DNA from: Mycolicibacterium neoaurum
GTDB lineage: Bacteria > Actinomycetota > Actinomycetes > Mycobacteriales > Mycobacteriaceae
Reading direction: 5' to 3'
DNA: 64,000 nucleotides
Assembly (NCBI RefSeq): GCF_036946495.1
Contig: NZ_JAQIIX010000002.1
Coordinates: forward strand, 2,232,001 to 2,296,000
Shown here: positions 24,821 through 33,521 of the stretch, piece by piece
How positions within the stretch are numbered: the stretch's first letter is position 1
Layout of the letters: each line of letters begins with the position of its first letter
The notes under the pieces: model-generated
Database searches by the model: none
Seen by the model: only the letters and a program-made list of their open reading frames with translations
What the model was told of the DNA's origin: nothing
Program-made: the position numbers and the translations under genes

Positions 24821-27018
24821 CGCGCCACATGCCTTTCCAATCGATGTTCCAGCCGGGCCTGGCCGAAGGACAGCACCAGGCAGATCACCCAGTAGTAGAT
24901 GGCCGCGGTGCCGTAGAGCGCGAAGAACTCGAACGTCGGGGCCGCCACGATCTGGGCTTGCCGCAACAGTTCTGTCACAAGGATCGTCGAGGCCAGCGAG
25001 GTGTCCTTCACCAGCGATATCAAGGTGTTCGACAGCGGCGGTACCGCCACACGGGCGGCTTGGGGCAGGATGATCCGCCGCAGCGCACCCGTGTAGTTGT
25101 AGCCGATGGTTTCGGCCGCCTCCCACTGTCCCTTCGGCACACTCAGGATCGCCGAACGGATGATCTCGGCCGCGTAGCCGCCGACATTGAGGCTGAAGGC
25201 GATCACCGCCGCCGGGAACGGGTCGATCTTCACCCCGAATTCGGGCAGTGCGTAGAAGACTATGAACAGCTGCACCAGCAGGGGGGTGCCGCGGATGATC
25301 GAGATGTACAGCCGGGCGATGTTGCTCAGCACCATATTCGACGACAACCGGGCCAGTGCCACGCCCAGCGCGATCACCAGGCCGATCGCGAAGCTGATGA
25401 TGGTCAGCGGGATCGTCATCGTCAGCGCGGCCTTGGCCAGCGGCCACAGGTTGTCAAGGATCAGCTCCCATGCCGAACGCACCTGGGGCTCAGGTTGATC
25501 GGTGACCTGTGGCGCTTCCTGTGCTTTACCGGTCGCGTCGGCTTTCAGGTACTTCTGGGAGATCTCGGTGAGCGTGCCGTCGGCGCGGAGCTCGTCGAGT
25601 GCCCCGTTGAGCTCGGGCAGCAGTCCACTGTTCTTGCGGGCGGCGAAGCCCTGGTCGCTGGTTTCGCCGGTCTGGGCGGCGATCTTCACCGAGGTATCAC
25701 CGGTTTCGGCGAGGTAGGCGTAGACGGCCACGCTGTCGTTGACCGTGGCATCCACCCGGCCCTGGTTGAGCAGCGTGATGGCCTGTGCAAAACCCTCAAC
25801 CGCCTGCACATCGGCGCCGGCATCGCGGGCAACCTGTGCCCAGTTGCTGGTGATCGACTGAGCCGTACTCTTTCCCCGCAGGTCGGCCAGCGAGTTGATC
25901 GATTCGTCGTCTGCCCTGGTGACGATCACCCCCTCGCCGACCGTATACGGTTGGGAGAGATCATATTTGGCCTGGCGCTCGGGATTGATGGTCACCTGAT
26001 TGGCCACCACGTCGAACCGATTGGCTTCCAACGCGGCGAAGATCGAATCCCACGGTGTCTCGACAAACTCGACCGGCACACCCAGTTTGTCGCCGACGGC
26101 TCGGGCGACATCCACGTCGTAGCCGGTCAGTTGATTGGTCGCAGGGTCGTGATAGCTGAAGGGGGCGTAGGTTCCTTCGGTGCCGACGCGCAGCACGCCG
26201 GCGTCCCGGATGGGGGTCGAGGCCGGTGATCCCGTGGCATCGGCCTTGAGATATCGCTGGGAGATCTCGGTGAGAGTGCCGTCGGCGCGCAGCTCGCCGA
26301 GGGCGCGATCCAATTCGGGCAGGTAGCCGCTGTTCTTGCGGGCCGCGAATCCTTGCTCGCTTTTCTCGCCGACGGTGCCGGCGATCTTGACGCTTTTGTC
26401 GCCGGTCTCGGCCAGGTAGGCGTAGACGGCGATGCTGTCGTTGATCACGACGTCCACACGACCCTGGTTGAGCAGGGTGATGGCCTGGGTGAAGCCTTCG
26501 ACGGCCTCGACGTTTGCGCCGGCATCGCGGGCCGCTTGCGACCAGTTACTTGTCGCGTTCTCGGCGGCTGTCTTGCCGCGCACATCGGCAAGGGTCGTGA
26601 TGGTGTTGTCGTCTGCCCTGGTGACAATCACACCCTCGCCGACGGTATAGGGCTGGGAAAGGTCGTATTTGGCTTGTCGTTCGGGATTGATGGTGACCTG
26701 GTTGGCGACGATGTCGAAGCGGTTGGCTTCCAGCGCGGCGAAGATGGAGTCCCACGGTGTCTCGACGAATTCGACCTTCACTCCCAGCTTTTGGCCGACG
26801 GCCTTGGCGACGTCGACGTCGTACCCGACGAGCTCACCGGTCTTGGGATCGTGGTAGCTGAACGGTGAGTACACCCCCTCGGTGCCGACACGCAGCACGC
26901 CGGCCGCCTGGATGGGGTTCTCGCCTGCATCACGCGAGGAGCCGCAGCCGGCGACACCGGCGATGACGAGTGCGCCGAGAATGAGGGCGAGCAGGACCCG
27001 CCGTAGGTTTCCGAACAC
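24817..27018 (-). CDS. Fused transporter: lipoprotein signal, two substrate-binding domains, permease (GlnP-like)
   Basis: A 733-residue single chain. After a lipoprotein-like signal (VFGNLRRVLLALI... lipobox VAGC) come two amino-acid-binding domains, about residues 40-270 and 274-502, then a linker and a permease domain (about 525-733) with TM helices and the coupling loop AAETIGYNYTGALRRIILP. The architecture matches lactococcal GlnPQ. The two binding domains are unusually alike: FVETPWDSIFAALEANRFD and YDLSQPYTVGEGVIVTRADD occur in both. Start GTG 27018 puts the signal at the N-terminus; an upstream ATG at 27084 would bury it. It overlaps the ATPase gene by 4 bp. Confidence 0.92.
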   Translation of the reverse strand: MFGNLRRVLLALILGALVIAGVAGCGSSRDAGENPIQAAGVLRVGTEGVYSPFSYHDPKTGELVGYDVDVAKAVGQKLGVKVEFVETPWDSIFAALEANRFDIVANQVTINPERQAKYDLSQPYTVGEGVIVTRADDNTITTLADVRGKTAAENATSNWSQAARDAGANVEAVEGFTQAITLLNQGRVDVVINDSIAVYAYLAETGDKSVKIAGTVGEKSEQGFAARKNSGYLPELDRALGELRADGTLTEISQRYLKADATGSPASTPIRDAGVLRVGTEGTYAPFSYHDPATNQLTGYDVDVARAVGDKLGVPVEFVETPWDSIFAALEANRFDVVANQVTINPERQAKYDLSQPYTVGEGVIVTRADDESINSLADLRGKSTAQSITSNWAQVARDAGADVQAVEGFAQAITLLNQGRVDATVNDSVAVYAYLAETGDTSVKIAAQTGETSDQGFAARKNSGLLPELNGALDELRADGTLTEISQKYLKADATGKAQEAPQVTDQPEPQVRSAWELILDNLWPLAKAALTMTIPLTIISFAIGLVIALGVALARLSSNMVLSNIARLYISIIRGTPLLVQLFIVFYALPEFGVKIDPFPAAVIAFSLNVGGYAAEIIRSAILSVPKGQWEAAETIGYNYTGALRRIILPQAARVAVPPLSNTLISLVKDTSLASTILVTELLRQAQIVAAPTFEFFALYGTAAIYYWVICLVLSFGQARLEHRLERHVAR
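25520..26901 (-). repeat. Internal tandem duplication encoding two near-identical binding domains
   Basis: Within the fused transporter gene, matching landmarks (for example the VLRVGTEG codons near 26896 and 26194) are offset by exactly 702 bp, or 234 codons. Long stretches are identical at protein level, but the DNA differs at many third positions, so the copies are diverging under constraint and are not an assembly artefact. Confidence 0.85.
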
Positions 27019-27062
27019 GGCCGGACGGTAGCAACGCTCTCCCGTCGGGTACAGGGTTTCGC

Positions 27063-27929
27063 TCACATCGGGCGGTATACCCACGGTGCGCGGGGTAACC
27101 CCGCGGGATCGAACTCGGTGAGCATCTCGGGGAGGGTACGGCCGAGGTACCCCAGCGAATCGGCGATGAGGGCCAGCGCACGCTCGACGCCGATCTCGGC
27201 GAGGGTCACGGCACCGTCCCGCTTGGCGAGCCGTTTACCCTCGGCGTTGAGCACCAGCGGAACGTGGGCGTAGGTCAGCGATTGGTAGCCGAGCAGTTTG
27301 GCCAGATACGCCTGCCGAGGTGCCGAGGACAGCAGATCATCCCCACGTACCACCTGATCGATGCCGCCGGCGGCATCGTCGACGACGACCGCGAGGTTGT
27401 AGGCAGTCACGCCATCGCCGCGGCGCAACACGAAATCATCCACCACACCGGTGAACTCGCCGTGCAACAGGTCGGTGACGGTGAACGGGGCGTTGTCGCT
27501 GCGCAGTCGCAGCGCCGGCGGACGGGCGTGATCTGGCGGACCCAGACGATCGCGGCAAGTTCCGGGGTAGGCACCCTCGGGTGCGTGCGGCGCGCGGGGC
27601 GCGGCCAGGATGTCTTTTCTACTGCAATAGCATTCGTAGACCAGTCCGCGGCGGCGCAGGTCGTCGATCACGGCGTCGTAGCGGTCGGCGTGCGCGCTCT
27701 GGAATTCGATCGGTTGATCGGCGGTGACACCGATGGCGGCCAGGTCGGCGAGCTGGCGGGTGGCCACCTCGGTGAATGTCCGATCATCGAGGTCTTCGAC
27801 CCGTATCAGAAACGTTCGACCGGTGCTGCGGGCGAACAGCCATGCGAGCACCGCAGTGCGCAGGTTGCCGATGTGCAGGTCAGCCGACGGGCTCGGCGCG
27901 AACCGGCCCGCGCCGGGTGGGCGGGTCAC
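27063..27929 (-). CDS. gluQRS: Glutamyl-queuosine tRNA(Asp) synthetase GluQRS
   Basis: A 288-residue paralogue of the glutamyl-tRNA synthetase catalytic domain without an anticodon-binding domain. It has the class I signature PSADLHIGN, the zinc cluster ECYCSRKD with a later YPGTC, and a KMSKS-like KRLAKRD. In other bacteria it attaches glutamate to the queuosine base of tRNA-Asp. Start is GTG 27929, overlapping the stop of the upstream hydrolase (GTGA). Its substrate needs Tgt activity; tgt lies 6 kb away. It ends 44 bp before the transporter start. Confidence 0.92.
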   Translation of the reverse strand: MTRPPGAGRFAPSPSADLHIGNLRTAVLAWLFARSTGRTFLIRVEDLDDRTFTEVATRQLADLAAIGVTADQPIEFQSAHADRYDAVIDDLRRRGLVYECYCSRKDILAAPRAPHAPEGAYPGTCRDRLGPPDHARPPALRLRSDNAPFTVTDLLHGEFTGVVDDFVLRRGDGVTAYNLAVVVDDAAGGIDQVVRGDDLLSSAPRQAYLAKLLGYQSLTYAHVPLVLNAEGKRLAKRDGAVTLAEIGVERALALIADSLGYLGRTLPEMLTEFDPAGLPRAPWVYRPM

Positions 27930-28567
27930 GCCAGCAATGTAACGCCTGCCCGCGCCTGTTCCACACACGCCGCCCATCGTCGGCCCGGCACCTGTACCGC
28001 CGAGGCGGCAGCGAAGGCGCTCGAGATCACCAGATCGGGCTGCACGTGGGCGAGCAATCGCAGGCTGTCCCGCAGCGTATTCGCGTCGCTGAACCCGGGG
28101 AAGTATCCGGCTGCCCACGCACCGTCGGCCCCTAGGAAGATGGTGTCTCCGGTGAACAGGTAGCTCTGCCCGTTGGCGCCGGGTACCAGGTAACAGGTGC
28201 TGCCCGGGGTGTGCCCGGGGGTCGGGATCACCTCGATCCCGTTCTCGTCGACGTGGCGGTCGGTCAGTGCGATGTCGATGGTCGTGTGCTTGCCGATATC
28301 GGCGCGTTCGACGGCCGGGGCGTGCAGGACAGCGCCGAAGCGAGATTTGATCAGGGCCAGTTGCGGGCCTGCCTCGTCCCGGTGAGACAGGTATTGGTGC
28401 GCAATGCCGCCGAGCACGGTCATCTCGTCGAAATCGGCGTCGGTCGCGGTGCTGTAGAACAGCACGTTGCCGGTCGTCGCTCCGGTCCACAGATAGGCGT
28501 GCGTGGTCAATCCGGGGAATGGGTTGTCGACACGGGTTTCCCAAAGGTCGCTGCGGATCTGGCGCAT
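27926..28567 (-). CDS. Metallo-beta-lactamase-fold hydrolase
   Basis: A 213-residue MBL-fold protein. The second half is typical (IPTPGHTPGSTCYL, then FTGDTIFLG), but the first metal motif is degenerate: where HxHxDH is expected the sequence has IAHQYLSHRDE. It may therefore bind one metal or none in the usual way. Start ATG 28567 is 7 bp after AGGAGG, the best ribosome site in this region. Coupled to gluQRS by a GTGA overlap. Substrate unknown. Confidence 0.8.
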   Translation of the reverse strand: MRQIRSDLWETRVDNPFPGLTTHAYLWTGATTGNVLFYSTATDADFDEMTVLGGIAHQYLSHRDEAGPQLALIKSRFGAVLHAPAVERADIGKHTTIDIALTDRHVDENGIEVIPTPGHTPGSTCYLVPGANGQSYLFTGDTIFLGADGAWAAGYFPGFSDANTLRDSLRLLAHVQPDLVISSAFAAASAVQVPGRRWAACVEQARAGVTLLA

Positions 28568-28640
28568 GATGGATCCTCCTGGTGATTCGTCGTGATGCTC
28601 ACACCAGCCTGCAATCTGAACTATGGTTGAGGTCAACCCG

Positions 28641-29351
28641 TCATCTGTTGCCGCGCATGGCCAGCAACTGAGATACCGTCACGAAGCGGTAGCCGGAGCT
28701 GCTCAGTTGTTCGATGATCCGCGGTAGCGCCGCCCTGGATTCTGATCGGCTGTCGACCAAGACGTGGAGCAGGACGATGGACCCCGGCCGCACCGATCGG
28801 ACGGTGTGTTCGACGATAGCGTCCCTGTCCGGGTTGCCCGCGGAGTCGGGAGCGACGTCCCACATCACCGTCACCCGGTCTCGGGCGGCCAGGTAACGGG
28901 GCAGCGTCCAGAGCTTCTTGCCGTAGGGTGGCCGAAAGGTCAACGGACCGCCGTACCCTGCGTGCCTGACCGCTTCGTCGGTGCGTTCGATCTCGTCGGA
29001 TACCGTGTTCTCGGATACGAACACCATGCGGCGATGTGAATAGGAGTGGTTGCCGATCTCGTGCCCGGCGTTCGCTATTGCGGTGACCAGATCGCGATGA
29101 CGTTGCGCCTCCGATCCGTTGAGATAGAACGTCGCCGGCACATTCCTGGACGCAAGTACCTCCAGCACCTCGGGTGTGTGATCGGTGGGGCCATCGTCGA
29201 AGGTCAGCGCCACCACTCTGGCATCTGTGTCGACCCTGCTGACCAGATGCCCCGCGAGTTGGAATGTTCTGGCGTTGATCAGGGTGTACGTGCTAAGTGA
29301 CACTGTCAACGTCGTCACCAGAACCGCTACGGCACAGGCAATCTTGCGCAC
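28641..29351 (-). CDS. NodB-type polysaccharide deacetylase, membrane-anchored
   Basis: A 236-residue carbohydrate esterase family 4 enzyme. An N-terminal signal anchor (ACAVAVLVTTLTVSLSTYTLI) precedes the catalytic domain with ALTFDDGPTDHT (first Asp catalytic, second metal-binding), HEIGNHSYSH (both metal histidines), RPPYGKK, and LLHVLVDS near the C-terminus. It probably acts on cell-wall glycans (peptidoglycan GlcNAc or MurNAc) outside the membrane. Start GTG 29351 lies 2 bp after the ligC stop, so the genes are co-transcribed although functionally unrelated. Confidence 0.9.
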   Translation of the reverse strand: MRKIACAVAVLVTTLTVSLSTYTLINARTFQLAGHLVSRVDTDARVVALTFDDGPTDHTPEVLEVLASRNVPATFYLNGSEAQRHRDLVTAIANAGHEIGNHSYSHRRMVFVSENTVSDEIERTDEAVRHAGYGGPLTFRPPYGKKLWTLPRYLAARDRVTVMWDVAPDSAGNPDRDAIVEHTVRSVRPGSIVLLHVLVDSRSESRAALPRIIEQLSSSGYRFVTVSQLLAMRGNR

Positions 29352-29353
29352 GG

Positions 29354-30418
29354 TCAGCCCAATCCCGGCACGATGTCCGTGAGGCGGAAGCTTGTCGGAA
29401 CCTCGAGTTGCTCGAAGGTGCACGACCGCGGATCCCGGTCCGGCCGCCATCGGCCGAACTGGGCGGTGTGCCTAAAACGTCTTCCCTCCATATGGTCGTA
29501 CTTGGCCTCGACCACGCGCTTGGGCCGCAACGGGGTGAATGACAGGCTCTTGTCCGGGTTCCAGCGGGAGTTGGCCGTGCGGCGGACGGTCGGCTCGACC
29601 GGGATATGTGCGGCCCAGTTCCATGGGTGCTCGTCGAATGTGGTGACCAGTTGCTGTAGTTCGTCGAACAATTCGCGGCGGCGCGCCATCGTGAACGCCC
29701 CGATCACACCGACGGATGCCAGCGAGCCGTCATCGTCGTAGAGCCCGAGCATCAATGAGCCGATGGCCTTGTCGTCGGATTTGTGCAGTCGGTATCCGGC
29801 CACCACGCAGTCTGCCGTGCGAGCGTGCTTGACCTTGAACATGATTCGCTTGTCGGGTAGGTAGATGCCGTCGAGGGGTTTTGCGATCAAACCGTCCAGA
29901 CCTGCGCCTTCGAAGTCGGTGAACCAGCGGACCGCGGTGTCCTCGTCGGTGGTCGCGGGGGTGAGGTGGAAGGTGGGTCCACAGCCGGTCAACGCCTCGG
30001 CAAGAGCCGACCGTCGCCGAGCGAAGGGCTGTCCGGTCAGGTCGTCGTTACCGAGTGCAAGCAGGTCGAAGACGATGAACGCGGCCGGGGTCTCGGTCGC
30101 CAGCTTGATCACCCGCGATGCCGCGGGATGCAGCCGCAACTGCAGTGCCTCGAAATCGAGCCCCGCGTCGCCGGCGATGACGATCTCACCGTCGAGAACG
30201 CACCGTGACGGCAACTCTGCTCGGGCGGCGGCGACGAGTTCGGGGAAGTAGCGTGTCAATGGCCGTTCGTTGCGGCTGCCCAGCTCCACCTCGTCGCCGT
30301 CACGGAACAGGATGGAGCGGAAGCCGTCCCACTTTGGTTCATACGAGCACCCGTGGGGAATGTCGCGGACCGGTTTGGCCAGCATCGGCGATATTGGCGG
30401 CATGACGGGAAGTCTCAT
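29354..30418 (-). CDS. ligC: ATP-dependent DNA ligase LigC
   Basis: ATP-dependent ligase of 354 residues, seals nicks in DNA and serves non-essential repair or end joining in mycobacteria. Nucleotidyltransferase motif I is YEPKWDGFRS with the AMP-accepting lysine, then RCVLDGEIVI (motif III), AFIVFDLLAL (IIIa), GLIAKPLDG (IV) and FKVKHARTADCVV (V). The OB domain runs to the C-terminus. Start ATG 30418 gives MRLPVMPPISPMLA, matching known LigC N-termini. No Ku or LigD gene is seen nearby. It diverges from the DUF222/HNH gene with 59 bp between. Confidence 0.93.
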   Translation of the reverse strand: MRLPVMPPISPMLAKPVRDIPHGCSYEPKWDGFRSILFRDGDEVELGSRNERPLTRYFPELVAAARAELPSRCVLDGEIVIAGDAGLDFEALQLRLHPAASRVIKLATETPAAFIVFDLLALGNDDLTGQPFARRRSALAEALTGCGPTFHLTPATTDEDTAVRWFTDFEGAGLDGLIAKPLDGIYLPDKRIMFKVKHARTADCVVAGYRLHKSDDKAIGSLMLGLYDDDGSLASVGVIGAFTMARRRELFDELQQLVTTFDEHPWNWAAHIPVEPTVRRTANSRWNPDKSLSFTPLRPKRVVEAKYDHMEGRRFRHTAQFGRWRPDRDPRSCTFEQLEVPTSFRLTDIVPGLG

Positions 30419-30477
30419 CGTTATCGACGATAGCGCCAGTATGGGATAGCAGTTGCGCGCCAGCCGCATTCAGCGTA

Positions 30478-31980
30478 GTGTCGAACACAAGTTCGAATGC
30501 GCCGTGGTTCCCGATCCTCGGATCTGGTGAGCCGCAGACCGCGACTTCGGTCGCCGCGGGGTTCGACGGTCCCTGTCTGGGGGGTCGTGCGGGCTGTGTG
30601 TGTTTGATGGTGCCCTTGGTTGGGTGCTGTGGGGGAAAGCCGGTTTCCGTTGTGGACGCCACCTGTCTTGATGTGTTTGTTGATGCGTTGATCGATGAGC
30701 TGACGCCGGGAATCTGTCCTGAGGATGATGTCGGGTCGAGCTTGGGTCGGGTGGTGCGGTGTGCTCGGCCGGTGGTCGATGACGAGCCGTTGTTGGCGGT
30801 GTTGGCTGCGGCGGTGTCGGCGCGGAATCTGCTGGATTTTGTGATCGCTTCGGCGGTGGCGGCGGCTGAGCGGGCGGGTGTGCCGGGGCGGCGGCACCTG
30901 CGCACCGGCACCGATTTGTTGAGGTTGTTGGGTATGGCCCCGGGTGCGGCGACCCGCGCGGTACGGGTCGGGCGGATGGCCCCGTCTTTGGGGGCGTTGA
31001 CGACCGCGCAGCGGTTGGGTGGGATCGGTATCGAGTTCGCCGACGCCGTCGGCAAAGGTGTCACCCACATCGACGCGCGGACGCCCTTATCCGACGACGA
31101 TCGGGCGGCGGTGGTGCGCGCGTTGATGATCCAGACCACCCCGGCCGAGGTAGCCGCGAAGGCGAGGACGATCGCCCTCGACCGCGCCGCGAGTCTTCCG
31201 CCCGAGGAGCGGGTGGTGCCGGTCGCCGAAGACACCACGCTGAATGAGATGACCCTGGTCCAGAACGCCGAGGGCCGGTTTGAGGCCATTCTCGACCTGG
31301 ACGTCGGGACCGGGGAAGAACTCTGCGCGGCGTTGGATCCGTTATGCCGGCCGGTCCCGCTGCCGGACGGCTCTCCGGACCCGCGGCCGATCAACACCCG
31401 GCGGGCGGAGGCGATCGGACAGGTGCTGCGCACCTATCTGTCGCAGTCGAGGCGGCCGATGTCCGGCGGGGTGCTCCCACACGTCACCCTCATCCGACCA
31501 GGGGTGGCAGTGGCGCAGGACGGTCAAGAAACAGTCGATCGGCTCGGGTTCGCCGGACCGGTCAGCGCCGCGACAGCGGACCTGATCGCCTGTGATGCCA
31601 CGTTGACCTCGGTGGTCGTCGATCACACCGGAGTACCGCTGGATGTCGGCCGTGCAGAGCGGCTGTTCACCCCGGCGATCCGCAAAGCACTCGGCGTGCG
31701 TGATGGTGGGTGTGCCCATCCGGGGTGTGGACGCCCGGTGTCCTGGTGCGATGCCCACCACATCCAACCCTGGAGCGCCGGGGGCGCAACCAGTGTGGAC
31801 AACGGGGTGCTGCTGTGCCGGCTGCACCACAGTCTCATCCATCACGGTGGCTGGCGGGTCTACCTCGGCCCAGACCGCCATCCCTGGTTCATCCCACCGC
31901 ACACGCCCGGCGGACCCGAACCGGAGCATCTGCGCTCGCACGCCCGCCGCACCATGACCGACCTACCGACCGCCGCATAA
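30478..31980 (+). CDS. DUF222/HNH endonuclease-domain protein (13E12 family)
   Basis: Up to 500 residues. The middle is the helical DUF222 region (ARNLLDFVIASAVAAAERAGVPGRRHLRTG...), and the C-terminus is an HNH nuclease domain: GGCAHPGCGRPVSWCDAHHIQPW with the HH catalytic pair and zinc cysteines, then LLCRLHHSLIHHGGW. These proteins are multi-copy in mycobacteria and linked to repetitive elements; biological role unproved. The start is uncertain: GTG 30478 gives an odd Cys-rich leader (GCVCLMVPLVGCC), and a GTG near 30651 is as likely. Leader base usage differs from the rest, so the 5' part may be rearranged. Confidence 0.85.
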   Translation: MSNTSSNAPWFPILGSGEPQTATSVAAGFDGPCLGGRAGCVCLMVPLVGCCGGKPVSVVDATCLDVFVDALIDELTPGICPEDDVGSSLGRVVRCARPVVDDEPLLAVLAAAVSARNLLDFVIASAVAAAERAGVPGRRHLRTGTDLLRLLGMAPGAATRAVRVGRMAPSLGALTTAQRLGGIGIEFADAVGKGVTHIDARTPLSDDDRAAVVRALMIQTTPAEVAAKARTIALDRAASLPPEERVVPVAEDTTLNEMTLVQNAEGRFEAILDLDVGTGEELCAALDPLCRPVPLPDGSPDPRPINTRRAEAIGQVLRTYLSQSRRPMSGGVLPHVTLIRPGVAVAQDGQETVDRLGFAGPVSAATADLIACDATLTSVVVDHTGVPLDVGRAERLFTPAIRKALGVRDGGCAHPGCGRPVSWCDAHHIQPWSAGGATSVDNGVLLCRLHHSLIHHGGWRVYLGPDRHPWFIPPHTPGGPEPEHLRSHARRTMTDLPTAA

Positions 31981-32055
31981 CCCAAAGCGCCCAAAGTCGC
32001 AGCGCGCGTTGCCAACTCGCACATTGAAAACTACACAGAGAAACCGGGTCGACCG

Positions 32056-32985
32056 TCAGGAGGCCTGCGCTGCCTCGTCGGCAGTGATGTTCAGCACTGC
32101 CTCGTGGATCAGTGCGAGTACGGCATCGAGCACCGCGCCCGCGTGCTTGCCGCGTGCGTAGCTGCGAAGCACCACACGGCGGGTCCCCAGGCCGGGTACA
32201 TCGACCGTCTCCACGCCATCCTGCGGCATGCCGCGCAGCGCGAGCATCGGTATCAGCGTCATGCCCTCGCCGGCGGCCACCAGTGCCAGGGCGGTCTGGG
32301 TGCCGAAGTAGCGATGCACGATCGGCTGATTCAGCCCGATGGAGCGGCTCAGCCGTGCGGCCGCGCGAGCAGTGGCCGACGACGGCTCGACACCCACCCA
32401 CGGCAACGGCAGGCGTCCCAGCTCGGTCACATCGCTGGCGAGTGTGCCGGCCGGCACCACCAGCTTCCACGGCTCATCGAGCAGCGGTACCTCGACGATC
32501 CCGGCCGGCGGGCGTTTCGGTATGTCCGCGGAGTCCAATTCGACGATAGCGGCATCCAATTCGCCATCCTTGAGCGAGCGCATGAGCAGTTCCTGTTCGG
32601 CCTCGACGACCTCGAACCGGATACCAGGCAGTTGGTGGCGCCACTCCGGGAGCATCGGTGCGATCACCACCGACAGGAAACTTTGGAACCCGCCGAGGCG
32701 CATCGTGCCGCGAATCTCGGCTTCGCCTCGCTCGAGCTGCAACTGCGCTTCGGCGAGTGCACGTTCGATCTGCTGGGCGGCCTCAGCCAGGATCTGGCCC
32801 TCGTGAGTGAGTGCCGAACCGCTGGTGGTGCGGGTGATCAGGACACGGTCGGTCTCGCGTTCCAGGCGGGTGATCTGCTGCGACACCGCCGACGGTGTCA
32901 TCTGCAAGTCATCGGCCGCTGCGAGGACGCCGCCCTCGCGCGCCACCGCCAGCAGAAAGCGCAGCCGACGCGGATCGATATCCAT
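32056..32985 (-). CDS. LysR-family transcriptional regulator
   Basis: A 309-residue regulator. The N-terminal winged helix-turn-helix (RLRFLLAVAREGGVLAAADDLQMTPSAVSQQITRLE) is followed by the coiled linker helix and a periplasmic-binding-like effector domain. It is divergent from the small membrane protein and SLC13 transporter; LysR proteins usually control their divergent neighbour. The 99-bp spacer is AT-rich and holds the small dyad ACTGACAGT (32999-33007) close to the start, a possible half of its operator. The inducer is unknown. Confidence 0.88.
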   Translation of the reverse strand: MDIDPRRLRFLLAVAREGGVLAAADDLQMTPSAVSQQITRLERETDRVLITRTTSGSALTHEGQILAEAAQQIERALAEAQLQLERGEAEIRGTMRLGGFQSFLSVVIAPMLPEWRHQLPGIRFEVVEAEQELLMRSLKDGELDAAIVELDSADIPKRPPAGIVEVPLLDEPWKLVVPAGTLASDVTELGRLPLPWVGVEPSSATARAAARLSRSIGLNQPIVHRYFGTQTALALVAAGEGMTLIPMLALRGMPQDGVETVDVPGLGTRRVVLRSYARGKHAGAVLDAVLALIHEAVLNITADEAAQAS

Positions 32986-33084
32986 TCACAAAAACTACAC
33001 TGACAGTACAGATCTATTCAATTGTGTTTAATGCGCTTGGCGCTGATACTTCTGCTGGTTTTGGTTGGCATGAAGGCGGTTTAG

Positions 33085-33432
33085 ATGATTACGGCAACCC
33101 TTGGTTGGGTCGGGGCGGCGGGGACGTTGTTCGCGTACCTTGCGGTCAGTCGTGGTTGGCTCGGCGGGAAGTCGCGCCCCTACGCAGCGCTCAACATCAC
33201 GGGTGGGCTGATGGCCGGCGCAGCCGCTGCAATGTACGGCGCCTGGCCGAGCGCTGCATCGAACCTCGTCTGGGCGTTGATCGGGTTGGCGTCGGTGGCG
33301 ACCCATCTGCGCGAAGTGCGCCACCACCGGCTGGTGCTCGTCTCCACGGTGCCTGCGCCGCGCTACTCGCTTCGGCGGGTTATCACCGCGCCGTCCGCTC
33401 CGGTCGTCGCCGAGGCCCAGCCCTGCGCCTGA
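33085..33432 (+). CDS. Small membrane protein (CBU_0592-like)
   Basis: A 115-residue protein with three hydrophobic helices: ATLGWVGAAGTLFAYLAVS, YAALNITGGLMAGAAAAMYG and AASNLVWALIGLASV. The pattern resembles the short CBU_0592-like membrane domain found beside transporters. The C-terminal ~35 residues are soluble and basic then Pro/Ala-rich. It lies between a divergent LysR gene and the SLC13 transporter (90 bp downstream). Function unknown. Confidence 0.7.
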   Translation: MITATLGWVGAAGTLFAYLAVSRGWLGGKSRPYAALNITGGLMAGAAAAMYGAWPSAASNLVWALIGLASVATHLREVRHHRLVLVSTVPAPRYSLRRVITAPSAPVVAEAQPCA

Positions 33433-33521
33433 ACGCCCAGGATTACCTGATGCGCTGAGCGGGCACATCTCCTAGGTCAGAAGTGACCTGTGCCACAACG
33501 GCGTGACGTGCAGGAGAGGCC

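Noticed and set aside
24778..26229. A 483-codon open frame on the plus strand opposite the fused transporter gene
   Set aside because: It is antisense to clear ABC-transporter domains, has no family character and a repetitive Gly/Asp/Val/His composition caused by the duplicated sequence and high GC.
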